The notes beneath the pieces were generated by a model. The model had not been told where the DNA came from. It saw only the letters and a list, made by a program, of their open reading frames with translations, and searched no databases. This document shows, one piece after another, positions 41,967-53,275 of a stretch of 64,000 nt of DNA. Numbering within the stretch: the stretch's first letter is position 1; every line of letters begins with the position of its first letter. Source of the DNA: Alphaproteobacteria bacterium (GTDB lineage Bacteria > Pseudomonadota > Alphaproteobacteria > Bin65). Made by a program: the position numbers and the translations under genes. The stretch is from NCBI GenBank assembly GCA_021776685.1, contig JAJFFJ010000068.1, positions 1 through 64,000 of the forward strand, in the 5' to 3' direction.

Positions 41967-42482
41967 CTAGATCGACACCCGGAAGGCACGGCCCGTGCGG
42001 AGCAAGAGCCACGCAAGGATCGGGAAAACGGCGACAGAAAACATTAGCTGAAACAAGCCCGGTTCAGGGCCGACATAGCCGCCGGACAGAGCCACGGCCG
42101 CGATCCATTGCAGGATTGCGTGCAGTGCGGCTGTGAGCACAAAACCGATCCAGAAGATATCGAACGTGCGCCCGTGGATATGGCGATGCTGGGACCTGAC
42201 GACGGCCTGCATGATCAGCAGCAACAGCGGCGTCAGGCCCAGGGGCAGCCCACGCAACAGGTCTTCCAGCATGCCGATCAGGAAAACCGCCCCAAACGGC
42301 AGGCTCAAAGGCCGCCAGACCGACCAGCAGTAGATCGCCATCAGCGTCAACCCGGGCGCGACGGAAACATAGCCACTCATGGGTAACGAAATGACACTGA
42401 AGAGAGATGCCAGAAAAGTCGTGGTGACCGGCAAGGACAGCCTGGCCAGACGTTCGGCGGTCAGAAGCGTCGCCCTGCTCAT
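41967..42482 (-). CDS. mreD: Rod shape-determining protein MreD
   Basis: This 171-residue integral membrane protein has five to six spans: LPVTTTFLASLFSVISL, VAPGLTLMAIYCWSVW, LPFGAVFLIGMLEDLLRGLPLGL (with the conserved GxxxDxxxGxPLG-like signature), FVLTAALHAILQWIAAV and LFQLMFSVAVFPILAWLLL. It is the least conserved elongasome subunit, so position between mreC and mrdA supports the call. It overlaps mreC by 4 bp and is 3 bp from mrdA. Confidence 0.93.
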   Translation of the reverse strand: MSRATLLTAERLARLSLPVTTTFLASLFSVISLPMSGYVSVAPGLTLMAIYCWSVWRPLSLPFGAVFLIGMLEDLLRGLPLGLTPLLLLIMQAVVRSQHRHIHGRTFDIFWIGFVLTAALHAILQWIAAVALSGGYVGPEPGLFQLMFSVAVFPILAWLLLRTGRAFRVSI

Positions 42483-43393
42483 CGCTCCGCCTTGTTCCGC
42501 CCCTTTTCAGGCGCGCCTGCGGGCTTTTTTGGCTTCTCGCCCCCGCCCGTGCCGATCAGCCCGCTAGGCTGATAGTCGAGCACCCGGACAAAGACAATGC
42601 GGTTGAGGTTGGCGTAGGGTCGAACCAGCACCAGGCCTTTCTCGACCGTGACGACCTTGCCCACCGGCAGCCCCGGCGGCATGACGCCGCCATGGCCGGA
42701 GGTGACAACCCGTGCGCCGGCCTTCACCGAATGGCGCGTTGGTAGATATTTGAGCTCAGCGAGACGGCCATTGCGCCCGCTCAGAATTGCCCGCTCTCCG
42801 GTATCAGCCAGCATCACCGGCAGGCGTGAGTTGAGGTCGGTAATCAACAGCACGCGCGAGGTGAACTCACCCACGTTAACGATGCGTCCAACCAACCCGT
42901 TTGGACCAAGGACCGCCAGGCCCCGCCGCACCTTGTGATCGCTGCCGGCCGCCAGGATGAAGGAACGGGTATAAGCACCCCCACCGCTGGCCATGACCCG
43001 CGCGCCGATATGCTTGCCCTCGCGGGGCGGCGGCGCGCCCACCAGTTCACGCAGGCGGCGGTTTTCCGCCAGGTAGCGCTGCGCCTGCACAATGCCCATC
43101 TGCAGCCTGCGGTTCTCATCGCGCAAACGCGCGTTCTCGTGCCGCAGAGACTCGATATCCTCGAACGAGGAGAACCAGCTAGACACCGCGCGAACAGGTA
43201 CTGCCAAAGTTTCGATAAGCGGCGCCGTGGCGTCGGTAAAGCCGGCGCGGAAACCATTGATCCAGGGCGCGTCCGAGCGGCTCACCACGATGGAGCCCAA
43301 GGCCAGCAGCAGCAGCAGCAGGAAGGAAAAACGCTGAAACCAGCGGCGGACTGATACCAGCCGTCTGACAGCCTTGCCGCGCTTGGGGATCAC
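42479..43393 (-). CDS. mreC: Rod shape-determining protein MreC
   Basis: This 304-residue protein has a short cytoplasmic N-terminus, a membrane span at about residues 22-40, a coiled-coil stretch (SLRHENARLRDENRRLQMGIVQ, about 77-98) and then the two-lobed periplasmic beta-domain with GLVGRIVNVGEFTSRVLLITDLNSRLPVML and VVTSGHGGVMPPGLPVGKV. MreC scaffolds PBP2 and RodA at the wall. The Pro/Lys-rich C-terminal tail (GEKPKKPAGAPEKGR) is typical of alphaproteobacterial forms. It is followed by mreD with a 4-bp overlap. Confidence 0.95.
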   Translation of the reverse strand: MIPKRGKAVRRLVSVRRWFQRFSFLLLLLLALGSIVVSRSDAPWINGFRAGFTDATAPLIETLAVPVRAVSSWFSSFEDIESLRHENARLRDENRRLQMGIVQAQRYLAENRRLRELVGAPPPREGKHIGARVMASGGGAYTRSFILAAGSDHKVRRGLAVLGPNGLVGRIVNVGEFTSRVLLITDLNSRLPVMLADTGERAILSGRNGRLAELKYLPTRHSVKAGARVVTSGHGGVMPPGLPVGKVVTVEKGLVLVRPYANLNRIVFVRVLDYQPSGLIGTGGGEKPKKPAGAPEKGRNKAER

Positions 43394-43444
43394 TTGGCGA
43401 TTTCCTCGACTGCACAGGCCGCCGGCACAGGCGGACCCGGCCGG

Positions 43445-44757
<1,313 letters not shown>

Positions 44758-44888
44758 AACCGTCTCGCCCACAAAATGTTGGGCGCAAACCTGTTTTGCA
44801 TCATCGTGCGGCACCGCGCAAGAATATACCGCGAAAACCAGCGCCAATTTTCCAGAAGGCTTGGGAAAAGTGACGTTGCAGCGGATTA

Positions 44889-45000
44889 TTAACCGCGACG
44901 ATCAGGAATGGTCGAAGATTAACCGCCGAAGATTAACCTACGCCTACCCCATATCGCGGCATTGTTGGTGCCAGTGTGGACTCGGGCCCGTTAAGATTAA
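44889..45000. promoter_or_regulatory. Cluster of TTAACC/TTAA motifs between ilvC and mreB
   Basis: TTAACC occurs at 44889-44894, 44919-44924 and 44933-44938, two of them within the repeat GAAGATTAACC at a 14-bp interval; TTAA also occurs at 44991 and 44997. CtrA of alphaproteobacteria recognises paired TTAA sites with 7-nt spacing; the spacings here (10 bp between the two, 2 bp at 44991) do not fit that exactly. The remaining 44758-45084 region shows no gene. Confidence 0.35.
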
Positions 45001-45084
45001 CTGCAAGGACAAGCCTAACCGGCCGCCAGCGCCGGTAAGGAATTGCATTTGCTGACGTATCCACGGAAAAAAGCGCGGCGAACG

Positions 45085-46164
<1,080 letters not shown>

Positions 46165-46267
46165 CTACTGCTGCCCCGAGGCCTCCGCAATGTCGCAGTT
46201 GCCGCGGTCTCGCGGGGAGATATAGTGCGCGCCACTCAGCCGAGCCCTGGACACCGAATCCGCGCCC

Positions 46268-47140
46268 ATGCACAAACTTCGCGCACAACTGAAAGCCGCC
46301 GGCACCATGCCGCTGGGCCTGATCGCCGCCAAGCTTCTGCGGCGTGCGGGCATCCGAACGGCAGCGGTGCGCCGGGCCGAGGTCCTGGGCAATCCGCAAG
46401 CGCATATCCCGGACCGCATGGGCCGCCTCTACGTGGACTTCACTGCCCGGGCCGAGGCCGCAGGCTGGCAACCCATCGATTTCGCAGGCGCGCGGGTGCT
46501 TGAGGTTGGCTGCGGCCCCTTGGCCGGTCTCGCCCCCTACGTGGTGCCGGCAGGCGCGGCGGCCTATCTGGGGGTCGATCCGGGAGCTGATCCGCGGTTG
46601 CTGCGCCACAGGAAGACCATCCGGCGCTATCTTAAGCCTGCGCTGAACGCGACGGCACCGCTCACATCCCAACCGGATGCGGATACCGATATAGAGGCAT
46701 TTTTTTCGAAAGTGACGCTGTTCACAGGCGGGCTGGGCGAAATCGAATCAAGCGATCCGCCCTTCGACGCGGCAGTGTCGATTTCCTGCCTGGAGCATAT
46801 CAACGGGCTCGAGGCGGCCCTGAGGGCGCTCGGCCGGGTGCTCTCACCAACGGCGCGTCAGTTGCACCTGGTGAACTTTTCCAATCACCTGGACAAGGCG
46901 GCGCCGTTCAAACACCTCTATGACTTGGCGCCAAAAGAACATCACCGACGCTATGGCCGGCATATCAACCTGATGCGCCCGGACGAGGTGCTGGCCGCTT
47001 TTACGGCGGCGGGGTTTGACGCAAAACTTGTACCTGTGGATGTGCGCCCTGACGCCCTGCCAGCTGACCTGGATCCCTGGTGGCGTGATCGCTACTCGCC
47101 CGAAGAACTCGCGGTCAGGACGGCTCTCGTCGTCTGCTGA
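46268..47140 (+). CDS. SAM-dependent methyltransferase
   Basis: This 290-residue protein has a class I methyltransferase core: motif I ARVLEVGCGPLAGLAPYVV at about 77-95, followed by a D residue in LGVDPGADPRLL. Motif IV is AAVSISCLEHINGLEAALRALGRVL (a CLEHI pattern). The N-terminal 60 residues, with HKLRAQLKAAGTMPLGLIAAKLLRRAGI, are helical and unlike known substrate domains. It stands alone between ilvC and ilvH on the opposite strand. The acceptor is unknown. Confidence 0.85.
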   Translation: MHKLRAQLKAAGTMPLGLIAAKLLRRAGIRTAAVRRAEVLGNPQAHIPDRMGRLYVDFTARAEAAGWQPIDFAGARVLEVGCGPLAGLAPYVVPAGAAAYLGVDPGADPRLLRHRKTIRRYLKPALNATAPLTSQPDADTDIEAFFSKVTLFTGGLGEIESSDPPFDAAVSISCLEHINGLEAALRALGRVLSPTARQLHLVNFSNHLDKAAPFKHLYDLAPKEHHRRYGRHINLMRPDEVLAAFTAAGFDAKLVPVDVRPDALPADLDPWWRDRYSPEELAVRTALVVC

Positions 47141-47154
47141 ACCAATCAGACAGA

Positions 47155-47670
47155 TCAGGTCCTGTCAGCGCCTCTGGCGATCGCCACGACTCCAGTCCGG
47201 GCAATATCCGTCTCCCCGAGCGCACGCATCAGATCGATGAACCGGTCGACCGTCTCGCTGGTGCCAGCGACCCGGAAGACGAATGACTGGAGTGTGGTGT
47301 CGTCCACACGCGCGTTGAAAATATCGGCGATGCGAAGCGCTTCCACCCGCTGTTCGCCGGAGGCGACGATTTTGACGAGCGCCAGTTCAGTTTCAATATG
47401 GTGCGGATTTTCCTCGGTCAGATCATTGACCTGCCGAACCGGCACCAGGCGCGAAAGCTGCGCCTTGATCTGCACAATCACCATGGGAGTGCCGGTGGTA
47501 ACGACCGTGATGCGCGACAGGCTTGAACCGCGGTCCACCTCGGCCACAGTCAGGCTCTCGATGTTATAGCCGCGGCCCGAGAACAGGCCGATGACACGTG
47601 CGAGCACACCCGGCTCATTGTCGACCAGGACGGAGATTGTATGGCGTTCTTCGGCAACGGGGGCAGTCAT
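47155..47670 (-). CDS. ilvH: Acetolactate synthase small (regulatory) subunit IlvH
   Basis: This 171-residue protein has two ACT-type domains. The first begins RHTISVLVDNEPGVLARVIGLFSGRGYNIESLTV, with DRGSSLSRITVVTTG; the second carries LALVKIVASGEQRVEALRIADIFNARVDD and SFVFRVAGTSETVDRFIDLMRALG. It stabilises the catalytic IlvB subunit and confers valine feedback inhibition. It lies 49 bp after ilvB on the minus strand. Confidence 0.96.
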   Translation of the reverse strand: MTAPVAEERHTISVLVDNEPGVLARVIGLFSGRGYNIESLTVAEVDRGSSLSRITVVTTGTPMVIVQIKAQLSRLVPVRQVNDLTEENPHHIETELALVKIVASGEQRVEALRIADIFNARVDDTTLQSFVFRVAGTSETVDRFIDLMRALGETDIARTGVVAIARGADRT

Positions 47671-47719
47671 GCGATCAGGCTTGCTCTGGTTGGTGTCTGT
47701 GTCACAGGCAGTGCGGGTA

Positions 47720-49483
47720 CTAGACCAGCACCATGCCCTCTTCGGAAATTGGCTTCTCTACCTGATCGTCCGGGCCCAGCAGCATCTCATTATGCGCAGC
47801 GCCTGACGGGATCATCGGGAAGCAGTTCTCGGCCTTGTCCACCATGATATCGGCAATCACGGGCCGGTCCACTTCGAGCATTTCGCCGATCACATCGTCG
47901 AGTTCGTCTGGCTTAGTGGCGCGCAGGCCGACTGCGTGGAAGGATTCCGCCAGCTTTACGAAGTCTGGCAGCGACTCCATGTAGCTCTCGGAATAGCGGC
48001 CGCCATGCAGCAGTTCCTGCCACTGGCGCACCATGCCCATATATTCGTTGTTGAGGATGAACACCTTCACTGGCAGCCGGTATTGCGCCAGCGTCGACAT
48101 CTCCTGAATGTTCATCAGGATCGACGCTTCGCCGGCCACATCGATCACCAGCGCATCGGGATGGGCCACCTGCACACCCATGGCGGCTGGCAGTCCGTAG
48201 CCCATGGTGCCCAGGCCACCTGATGTCATCCAGTGGTTCGGCTTGTCAAACGGCAGGAACTGCGCCGCCCACATCTGATGCTGGCCCACCTCGGTGGTGA
48301 TGAAGACATCTTCGCGGCCCTTAATGGCGGCGCCCAACCGTTCCAAGGCCTGCTGCGGTTTGATCACCTTGGCGCCTGGCTCGTAGGCGAGGCAGTTCTT
48401 GCCGCGCCAATCCTCGATTGTACTCCACCAGTCCTTCAACGCGTCCTTGTCCGGGCGGCATTGCCTGGCCTTCCAGATCTTGATCATGTCTTCCAGCACA
48501 TGGCCGGCATCGCCGATGATCGGGATATCGACGGAAACATTCTTGTTGATCGACGACGGATCTATGTCGACGTGGATCTTGGTGGAGTTAGGCGAAAACT
48601 CGTCCAGCTTGCCGGTGACCCGGTCGTCAAATCGCGCGCCGATGTTGATCATCACATCACAATTGTACATGGCGAGATTCGCCTCGTACGTGCCGTGCAT
48701 TCCCAGCATGCCCAGGAACTGGCGATCGGAGGCCGGATATGCGCCCAGCCCCATTAGCGTCAGAGTGCAGGGGTAGCCGGTCAGGCGCACAAATTCGGTC
48801 AGCAGTTGCGATGCGCGCGGCCCCGCATTCACCACACCACCACCGCAGTAGAAGATCGGCCGCTTCGCCTTGGCGATGGCATCCACCGCCTTCTCGATCT
48901 GGCTCAGGTCGCCTTTAATCTGTGGCTGATATTTTGTTTGGCTGAACTTTTCCGGCCCCTGATACGCGCCGATGCCCTGCAGGATGTCCTTTGGCAAATC
49001 GACAACCACCGGTCCCGGACGGCCGCTACGCGCCACATGGAAGGCCTCGTGCATGACCCCAGGCAGGTCCTCCATCTTCTTGACCAGATAGTTATGCTTG
49101 GTGCACGGGCGGGTGATGCCTGTGGTATCCGCTTCCTGGAAGGCGTCATTGCCAATCAGGTGGGTCGGCACCTGGCCGGTGAGGCAGACCACCGGCACCG
49201 AATCCATCAGCGCGTCGGTCAGGCCCGTGACGGCGTTGGTCGCGCCCGGACCGGATGTCACCAGAACGACGCCAACTTTGCCCGTGGAGCGGGCGTAGCC
49301 CTCCGCCGCGTGAACCGCGCCGCCTTCCTGGCGCACCAGCACATGCTTGATCGAATTCTGCTGGAAAAGCGCATCATATATGGGCAGCACTGCGCCGCCG
49401 GGATAGCCGAAGATCGTATCGACACCCTGGTCAACCAGCGCGCGAAGGACGATTTCCGAACCTGTCAGGCCGTCTTTCGACAT
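47720..49483 (-). CDS. ilvB: Acetolactate synthase large catalytic subunit IlvB
   Basis: This 587-residue ThDP enzyme makes acetolactate or acetohydroxybutyrate, the first step of branched-chain amino acid synthesis. E53 in RQEGGAVHAAEGYAR activates ThDP, and GARFDDRVTG is in the FAD-binding middle domain. The ThDP/Mg motif region reads DVAGEASILMNIQEMST, with E452 where the canonical motif has Asp (GDG/GDA), followed by NN at 478-479. Glu can still bind Mg, and I recall it may occur in related proteins, so activity is assumed. It is translated ahead of ilvH and 159 bp after miaA on the same strand. Confidence 0.95.
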   Translation of the reverse strand: MSKDGLTGSEIVLRALVDQGVDTIFGYPGGAVLPIYDALFQQNSIKHVLVRQEGGAVHAAEGYARSTGKVGVVLVTSGPGATNAVTGLTDALMDSVPVVCLTGQVPTHLIGNDAFQEADTTGITRPCTKHNYLVKKMEDLPGVMHEAFHVARSGRPGPVVVDLPKDILQGIGAYQGPEKFSQTKYQPQIKGDLSQIEKAVDAIAKAKRPIFYCGGGVVNAGPRASQLLTEFVRLTGYPCTLTLMGLGAYPASDRQFLGMLGMHGTYEANLAMYNCDVMINIGARFDDRVTGKLDEFSPNSTKIHVDIDPSSINKNVSVDIPIIGDAGHVLEDMIKIWKARQCRPDKDALKDWWSTIEDWRGKNCLAYEPGAKVIKPQQALERLGAAIKGREDVFITTEVGQHQMWAAQFLPFDKPNHWMTSGGLGTMGYGLPAAMGVQVAHPDALVIDVAGEASILMNIQEMSTLAQYRLPVKVFILNNEYMGMVRQWQELLHGGRYSESYMESLPDFVKLAESFHAVGLRATKPDELDDVIGEMLEVDRPVIADIMVDKAENCFPMIPSGAAHNEMLLGPDDQVEKPISEEGMVLV

Positions 49484-49642
49484 TGTCTTTCACCAATCAG
49501 CGGCGTCCTGCTCAGATATACAGGCGCCAAATATCAGAAGTGCGAATCAAATCGCCCGGCCCCATCGTCACCGCCAAGTGCGGGAAAACGGCGGGAGCGC
49601 GGACGTTCCTTGGGAGGCTGATAGGCCCCCTGATTCACCCGG

Positions 49643-50638
49643 TCAACTAAAATAGCGAATTTTCGTAAAGATTTTTTGTCGCAAACTTTCCGAATATTGC
49701 GCGACGTATCTCTCGTCGAATACCTGATCCGCCGCCATTTGCCGGCCAAACCAGGTAAACTGGCGTTTGGCATACTGGCGCGTGGCCGTCTGCCCCCGGT
49801 CAATCATCTGATCCCGGGTCAGGTTTCCAGCTAGAAAAGCCGCAATTTCCCGGACTCCCACAGCCCGCATTGCCGGGAGCGACGGGTCGAGCCCAAGGGT
49901 CTGCAACCGCTCAACCTCATCGACCGCACCGCCCGCGACCATCGCCCCAAACCGTTGATCGCATACAGGGTATAAGACCTCCCGATCGGGCAGGAACAGC
50001 AGCTTCAGAAATGCCAGATTCGTGGCGGCCCCGACATTTCCATCCTGCTGCCATGCGCTGAGTGTCCGTCCGGTGTGGGCCAGCACCGACCAAGCACGCA
50101 GCATCCGCTGCGAATCGCTGGACGGGATGCGTGAGGCTGTCTCAGGATCCTGTGCGCCCAGCGCAGCGTGAAATGCGGCTGCCCCCTGGGAGGCGAGTTC
50201 ACGCTTTGCTGCGTCGAGGACTTCCCCGGGCACGGCCGGGATTTGGGCAAGCCCTTCCTCGAAGGCTTTCAGATACAGGCCCGTGCCGCCGACCAGCACA
50301 GGTAAGCGGCCGGCCTTGTGCGCCGCGGCAACGGCCTGATGGGCCTTCTCCGCCCAAATTCCCGCAGAGCAGGCCTCAGCCGCGGGCATGACGCCATATA
50401 TCTCATGAGGCGCCTGCGCCATCTCCGCATCGGTGGGCCTGGCGGTCAGCACCCGCAATTCGCGATACACCTGCATACTGTCGGCATTGATCACCGTACC
50501 GCCGAACTCCACTGCGATATCCAAGGCCGCCGCAGACTTGCCGCTGCCGGTCGCTCCGGCGACCACCACCACCGGCAAATCACCGCCTGTGCGGCGATTT
50601 GTATGCGCTTCCACCCTGTCGTCCAAATTCCCCATCAC
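49643..50638 (-). CDS. miaA: tRNA dimethylallyltransferase (MiaA)
   Basis: This 331-residue enzyme transfers dimethylallyl to A37 of tRNAs reading UNN codons. The P-loop is VVAGATGSGKSAAALDIA at about 25-42, with NADSMQVYRELRVLTARPTDAEM (the conserved D/S and substrate motifs) and LVGGTGLYLKAF. The C-terminal region has RQYAKRQFTWFGRQ, which includes the tRNA-binding basic residues. It is divergent from serB, with 41 bp between the two starts. MMG at the start leaves two possible ATGs, at 50638 and 50635. Confidence 0.95.
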   Translation of the reverse strand: MMGNLDDRVEAHTNRRTGGDLPVVVVAGATGSGKSAAALDIAVEFGGTVINADSMQVYRELRVLTARPTDAEMAQAPHEIYGVMPAAEACSAGIWAEKAHQAVAAAHKAGRLPVLVGGTGLYLKAFEEGLAQIPAVPGEVLDAAKRELASQGAAAFHAALGAQDPETASRIPSSDSQRMLRAWSVLAHTGRTLSAWQQDGNVGAATNLAFLKLLFLPDREVLYPVCDQRFGAMVAGGAVDEVERLQTLGLDPSLPAMRAVGVREIAAFLAGNLTRDQMIDRGQTATRQYAKRQFTWFGRQMAADQVFDERYVAQYSESLRQKIFTKIRYFS

Positions 50639-50679
50639 CTACATTTCGGCCACCTCATGACCCCCAACCTACGCGCACG

Positions 50680-51603
50680 ATGCGGCTTGTCGCCACGCTA
50701 ATCGCAGAGCCGCGGTCCGGCCGGCTGTCTCCGGAAATTGCGGCCGCAGCCCTGGCGCGCGTCGCCCCTGGCAGTGCGCCCGATTCCATCTCGTGGCTGG
50801 CGCCGGGCATCGCCTGCGACCTCCCGGTCGGCGATATGGGCGCTGATGTGGCGGCCCGGCGGCTGCGAGAGGCATTAGGCGCTGCTCCCATCGACACGGT
50901 TGTCCAGCCCCGCGAAGGACGGCGCAAGAAGCTGATCGTCGCCGATATGGAATCAACCATCATCGCCAACGAAATGGTCGACGAGTTGGCCGAGTTCCTG
51001 AACATCCGCAAACAGGTGGCAGATGTAACCGCCCGGGCCATGGCCGGCGAGATACCCTTCCGGCGGGCATTGATTGACCGAACGGCGCTGCTCGGGGGGC
51101 TGGAGGAGGATCTTCTGATCGCTGCCTGTGAGCACATCCGCTTCACCCCAGGCGCGTTGACATTGATACGCACCATGGCCGCGCACGGCGCCCGATCGGC
51201 ACTGATTACCGGCGGATTCCAGACGTTCGCCAAATGGGTCCAGGTCAAGGCGGGCTTCGATCACCAGTTCTCCAACGTGCTTGTTACCGATGGCGGGATC
51301 ATTACTGGCGAAGTCGCGGAGCCGATCATCGGCAAATTGGCCAAACGAACGGTGATGGAAGATCTGGCAGCCGAATACGACATCCCGATCGCGGAGGTCA
51401 TCGCGGTAGGCGACGGCGCCAACGACGTGGACATGCTGGCGGCTGCAGGGATCGGCGTCGCCTATCACGCTAAACCGTCGGTGCGGCAGGCCGCGCGCCG
51501 GCGCATTGACCATGGGGATCTGACGGCCTTGCTCTACATGCAGGGCTATCAGCAGGACGAATTCGTCACCACCGTCGTGGAAGAAGCATCTGAAGCGGCT
51601 TGA
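50680..51603 (+). CDS. serB: Phosphoserine phosphatase (SerB)
   Basis: The start at ATG 50680 gives a 307-residue protein beginning MRLVATLIAEPRSG; upstream frame is non-typical. The N-terminal domain is ACT-like, and the C-terminal HAD domain has VADMESTIIANEM at about 87-99 (catalytic D89). The second acidic residue of the DxDxT motif is Glu (E91), a variant known to occur in some alphaproteobacterial SerB proteins by my recall. Motif II has ALITGGFQTFAKWV, motif III K in IGKLAKRTV and GDGANDVDML near the end. It removes phosphate from phosphoserine in serine synthesis. Confidence 0.93.
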   Translation: MRLVATLIAEPRSGRLSPEIAAAALARVAPGSAPDSISWLAPGIACDLPVGDMGADVAARRLREALGAAPIDTVVQPREGRRKKLIVADMESTIIANEMVDELAEFLNIRKQVADVTARAMAGEIPFRRALIDRTALLGGLEEDLLIAACEHIRFTPGALTLIRTMAAHGARSALITGGFQTFAKWVQVKAGFDHQFSNVLVTDGGIITGEVAEPIIGKLAKRTVMEDLAAEYDIPIAEVIAVGDGANDVDMLAAAGIGVAYHAKPSVRQAARRRIDHGDLTALLYMQGYQQDEFVTTVVEEASEAA

Positions 51604-51658
51604 GTCCTAAGCTCCACGCCCAGCACCCGAATCCCAATCCGAGCTCCGGCTTGCTGGG

Positions 51659-53107
51659 TTAGTTGGCAATCCTGAGAGAGACGAAGTTGCGGTCCTGGCC
51701 GCGTTGCAACAGCACCAGCACCGCACGCTTGCGATCCTTGCGAGCCTTGACCAGCAGCTTACGCACGTCGACCGGCGATTTAACCTTCACCAGATCCAGC
51801 TCCAGAATCACATGGCCGGGGCGAATGCCCTTGCGCGCGGCCTCGCTACCGCGGGCCACGTTTACGACCACTACGCCAACGTCCGAGGCTATCTGATATT
51901 GGCGTTTCAGCTTCGGCGTCATGGGCGACAGTTGCATGCCTAGGATGGCGCCTGCCCCATCAGGCAGGGCGCCCTTGCCGCCCTTCTTTTTCGACAGCGT
52001 CGCCTTTTCAAGCTCGCCAAGTTTCACCTGGAAAGTCATGCGCCCCTTACTTTTGCGCCACACAACCACATCAACTGCCTTGCCCACCTCTGTCGCCGCC
52101 ACGATCTGCGGCAGCTTGCGGCTGTTGGGCACTGTCTGGCCATTGAAGGTGAGGATCACATCGCCCGCAAGCAGGCCGGCGGCAGCCGCCGGGCTGCCGG
52201 GGAATACATTGACGACGATCGCGCCGGTCGGCCGCGCGAGACCGATGGTTTTGGCCACATCCGCGCCGACTTCACGAATATGCACGCCCAGCCAGCCCCG
52301 GCGGGTGCGTCCGAATTTCCGCAACTGTTCGACAATTGGCTTGGCCAGGTTTGACGGCACGGCAAAGGCAATGCCCACATTGGTGCCAACGCGCGAGTAG
52401 ATCGCCGTGTTGATGCCGATGACCTCGCCCTTGAGATTGAATAGCGGGCCGCCGGAGTTGCCCTTGTTGATCGCCGCATCAGTCTGCAGGAAATCGACAA
52501 AGCCGCTGGCAGAGATGCGGCCCATGTTGGGCAGGAACCGCGACCGGGCGGAAATGATGCCCTTGGTCACCGTGCTGCTGAGGCCGAAGGGATTGCCGAT
52601 CGCAATAACGTCCTGCCCCACAAGCATCTTGTCTGAATTGCCCCAGGGCAGCGCCGCCAGCGGCGTCTTGGATTCGACCTTGAGCAACGCCAGATCGGCC
52701 CGCCTGTCCTTGCCGACGATCTTCGCCGCGAGCTTGCGGCCGTCGCTGAAAATCACCCTGACGCGGGTAGCGTTCGCAATGACATGATGGTTGGTGACGA
52801 TATAGCCCGCCTTGTCGATGACAAAACCGCTGCCCATTGCGGAGCCGCGGCGACGGCCGGGGTTACGATCGAAATAGCGTTTGAAATATTCCTCGAACGG
52901 GGAGCCGCGGCGCGGCGTCGCCCGGCTGTTGGCGCCCGGCGTATGCTGGGCCTGGATGCTGACCACACTGGGCAGCAAGCGCGCGACCAACTCGGGAACT
53001 GTAATTGGCTGGGTTTTCGTCTGGGCCTGCGTGGCAGGCATCGCAGCAACAAGAGACAACGCCAGCGTGGCGCCGAGCATGGCGGGACGGCAGGGAACAA
53101 GAATCAC
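51659..53107 (-). CDS. degP: DegP/HtrA-type periplasmic serine protease (Do family)
   Basis: This 482-residue protein starts at GTG 53107 and carries a signal peptide (LGATLALSLVAAMPATQA). The trypsin-like domain has the triad H108 (in TNHHVIAN), D138 (RADLALLK) and S218 (GNSGGPLF). Two PDZ domains follow: the first at about 270-370 with RTRRGWLGVHIREV and LLAGDVILTFNG, the second at about 395-480 with GVVVVNVARGSEAARKGIRPGHVILEL. It degrades misfolded envelope proteins. It is placed downstream of hflK-hflC, a common alphaproteobacterial arrangement, after a terminator-like hairpin. Confidence 0.95.
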   Translation of the reverse strand: MILVPCRPAMLGATLALSLVAAMPATQAQTKTQPITVPELVARLLPSVVSIQAQHTPGANSRATPRRGSPFEEYFKRYFDRNPGRRRGSAMGSGFVIDKAGYIVTNHHVIANATRVRVIFSDGRKLAAKIVGKDRRADLALLKVESKTPLAALPWGNSDKMLVGQDVIAIGNPFGLSSTVTKGIISARSRFLPNMGRISASGFVDFLQTDAAINKGNSGGPLFNLKGEVIGINTAIYSRVGTNVGIAFAVPSNLAKPIVEQLRKFGRTRRGWLGVHIREVGADVAKTIGLARPTGAIVVNVFPGSPAAAAGLLAGDVILTFNGQTVPNSRKLPQIVAATEVGKAVDVVVWRKSKGRMTFQVKLGELEKATLSKKKGGKGALPDGAGAILGMQLSPMTPKLKRQYQIASDVGVVVVNVARGSEAARKGIRPGHVILELDLVKVKSPVDVRKLLVKARKDRKRAVLVLLQRGQDRNFVSLRIAN

Positions 53108-53220
53108 GTGTTAGCTCGCTTCAGCAATGTCTGGCGCGGCACCTCAGCCAAACCTTGGCCCGGCGGCGCGCATCGGGTCATAGCATAGTTAGATACGCCC
53201 AATATGGCGAAAATCGGTCC

Positions 53221-53254
53221 CCCCCGCTGTGCACAGAGATGTGAACAGCGGGGG
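53221..53254 (-). terminator. Terminator-like hairpin after hflC
   Basis: A 10-bp perfect GC-rich stem (CCCCCGCTGT at 53221-53230, ACAGCGGGGG at 53245-53254) with a 14-nt loop lies 22 bp beyond the hflC stop. The U-run on the minus strand is short (GATTTTCG at about 53208-53215), so termination is plausible but not certain. It separates the hfl operon from degP. Confidence 0.55.
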
Positions 53255-53275
53255 TGTCCGGTCTATTTCCGAGCC

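Noticed and set aside
49534-49720. Possible Ile-Leu-Val leader peptide before ilvB (frame reading KFAILVDRVNQGAY)
   Set aside because: No start codon in frame ahead of the ILV run, and it lies inside the miaA 3' end; there is no terminator/antiterminator pair, so attenuation is not supported.
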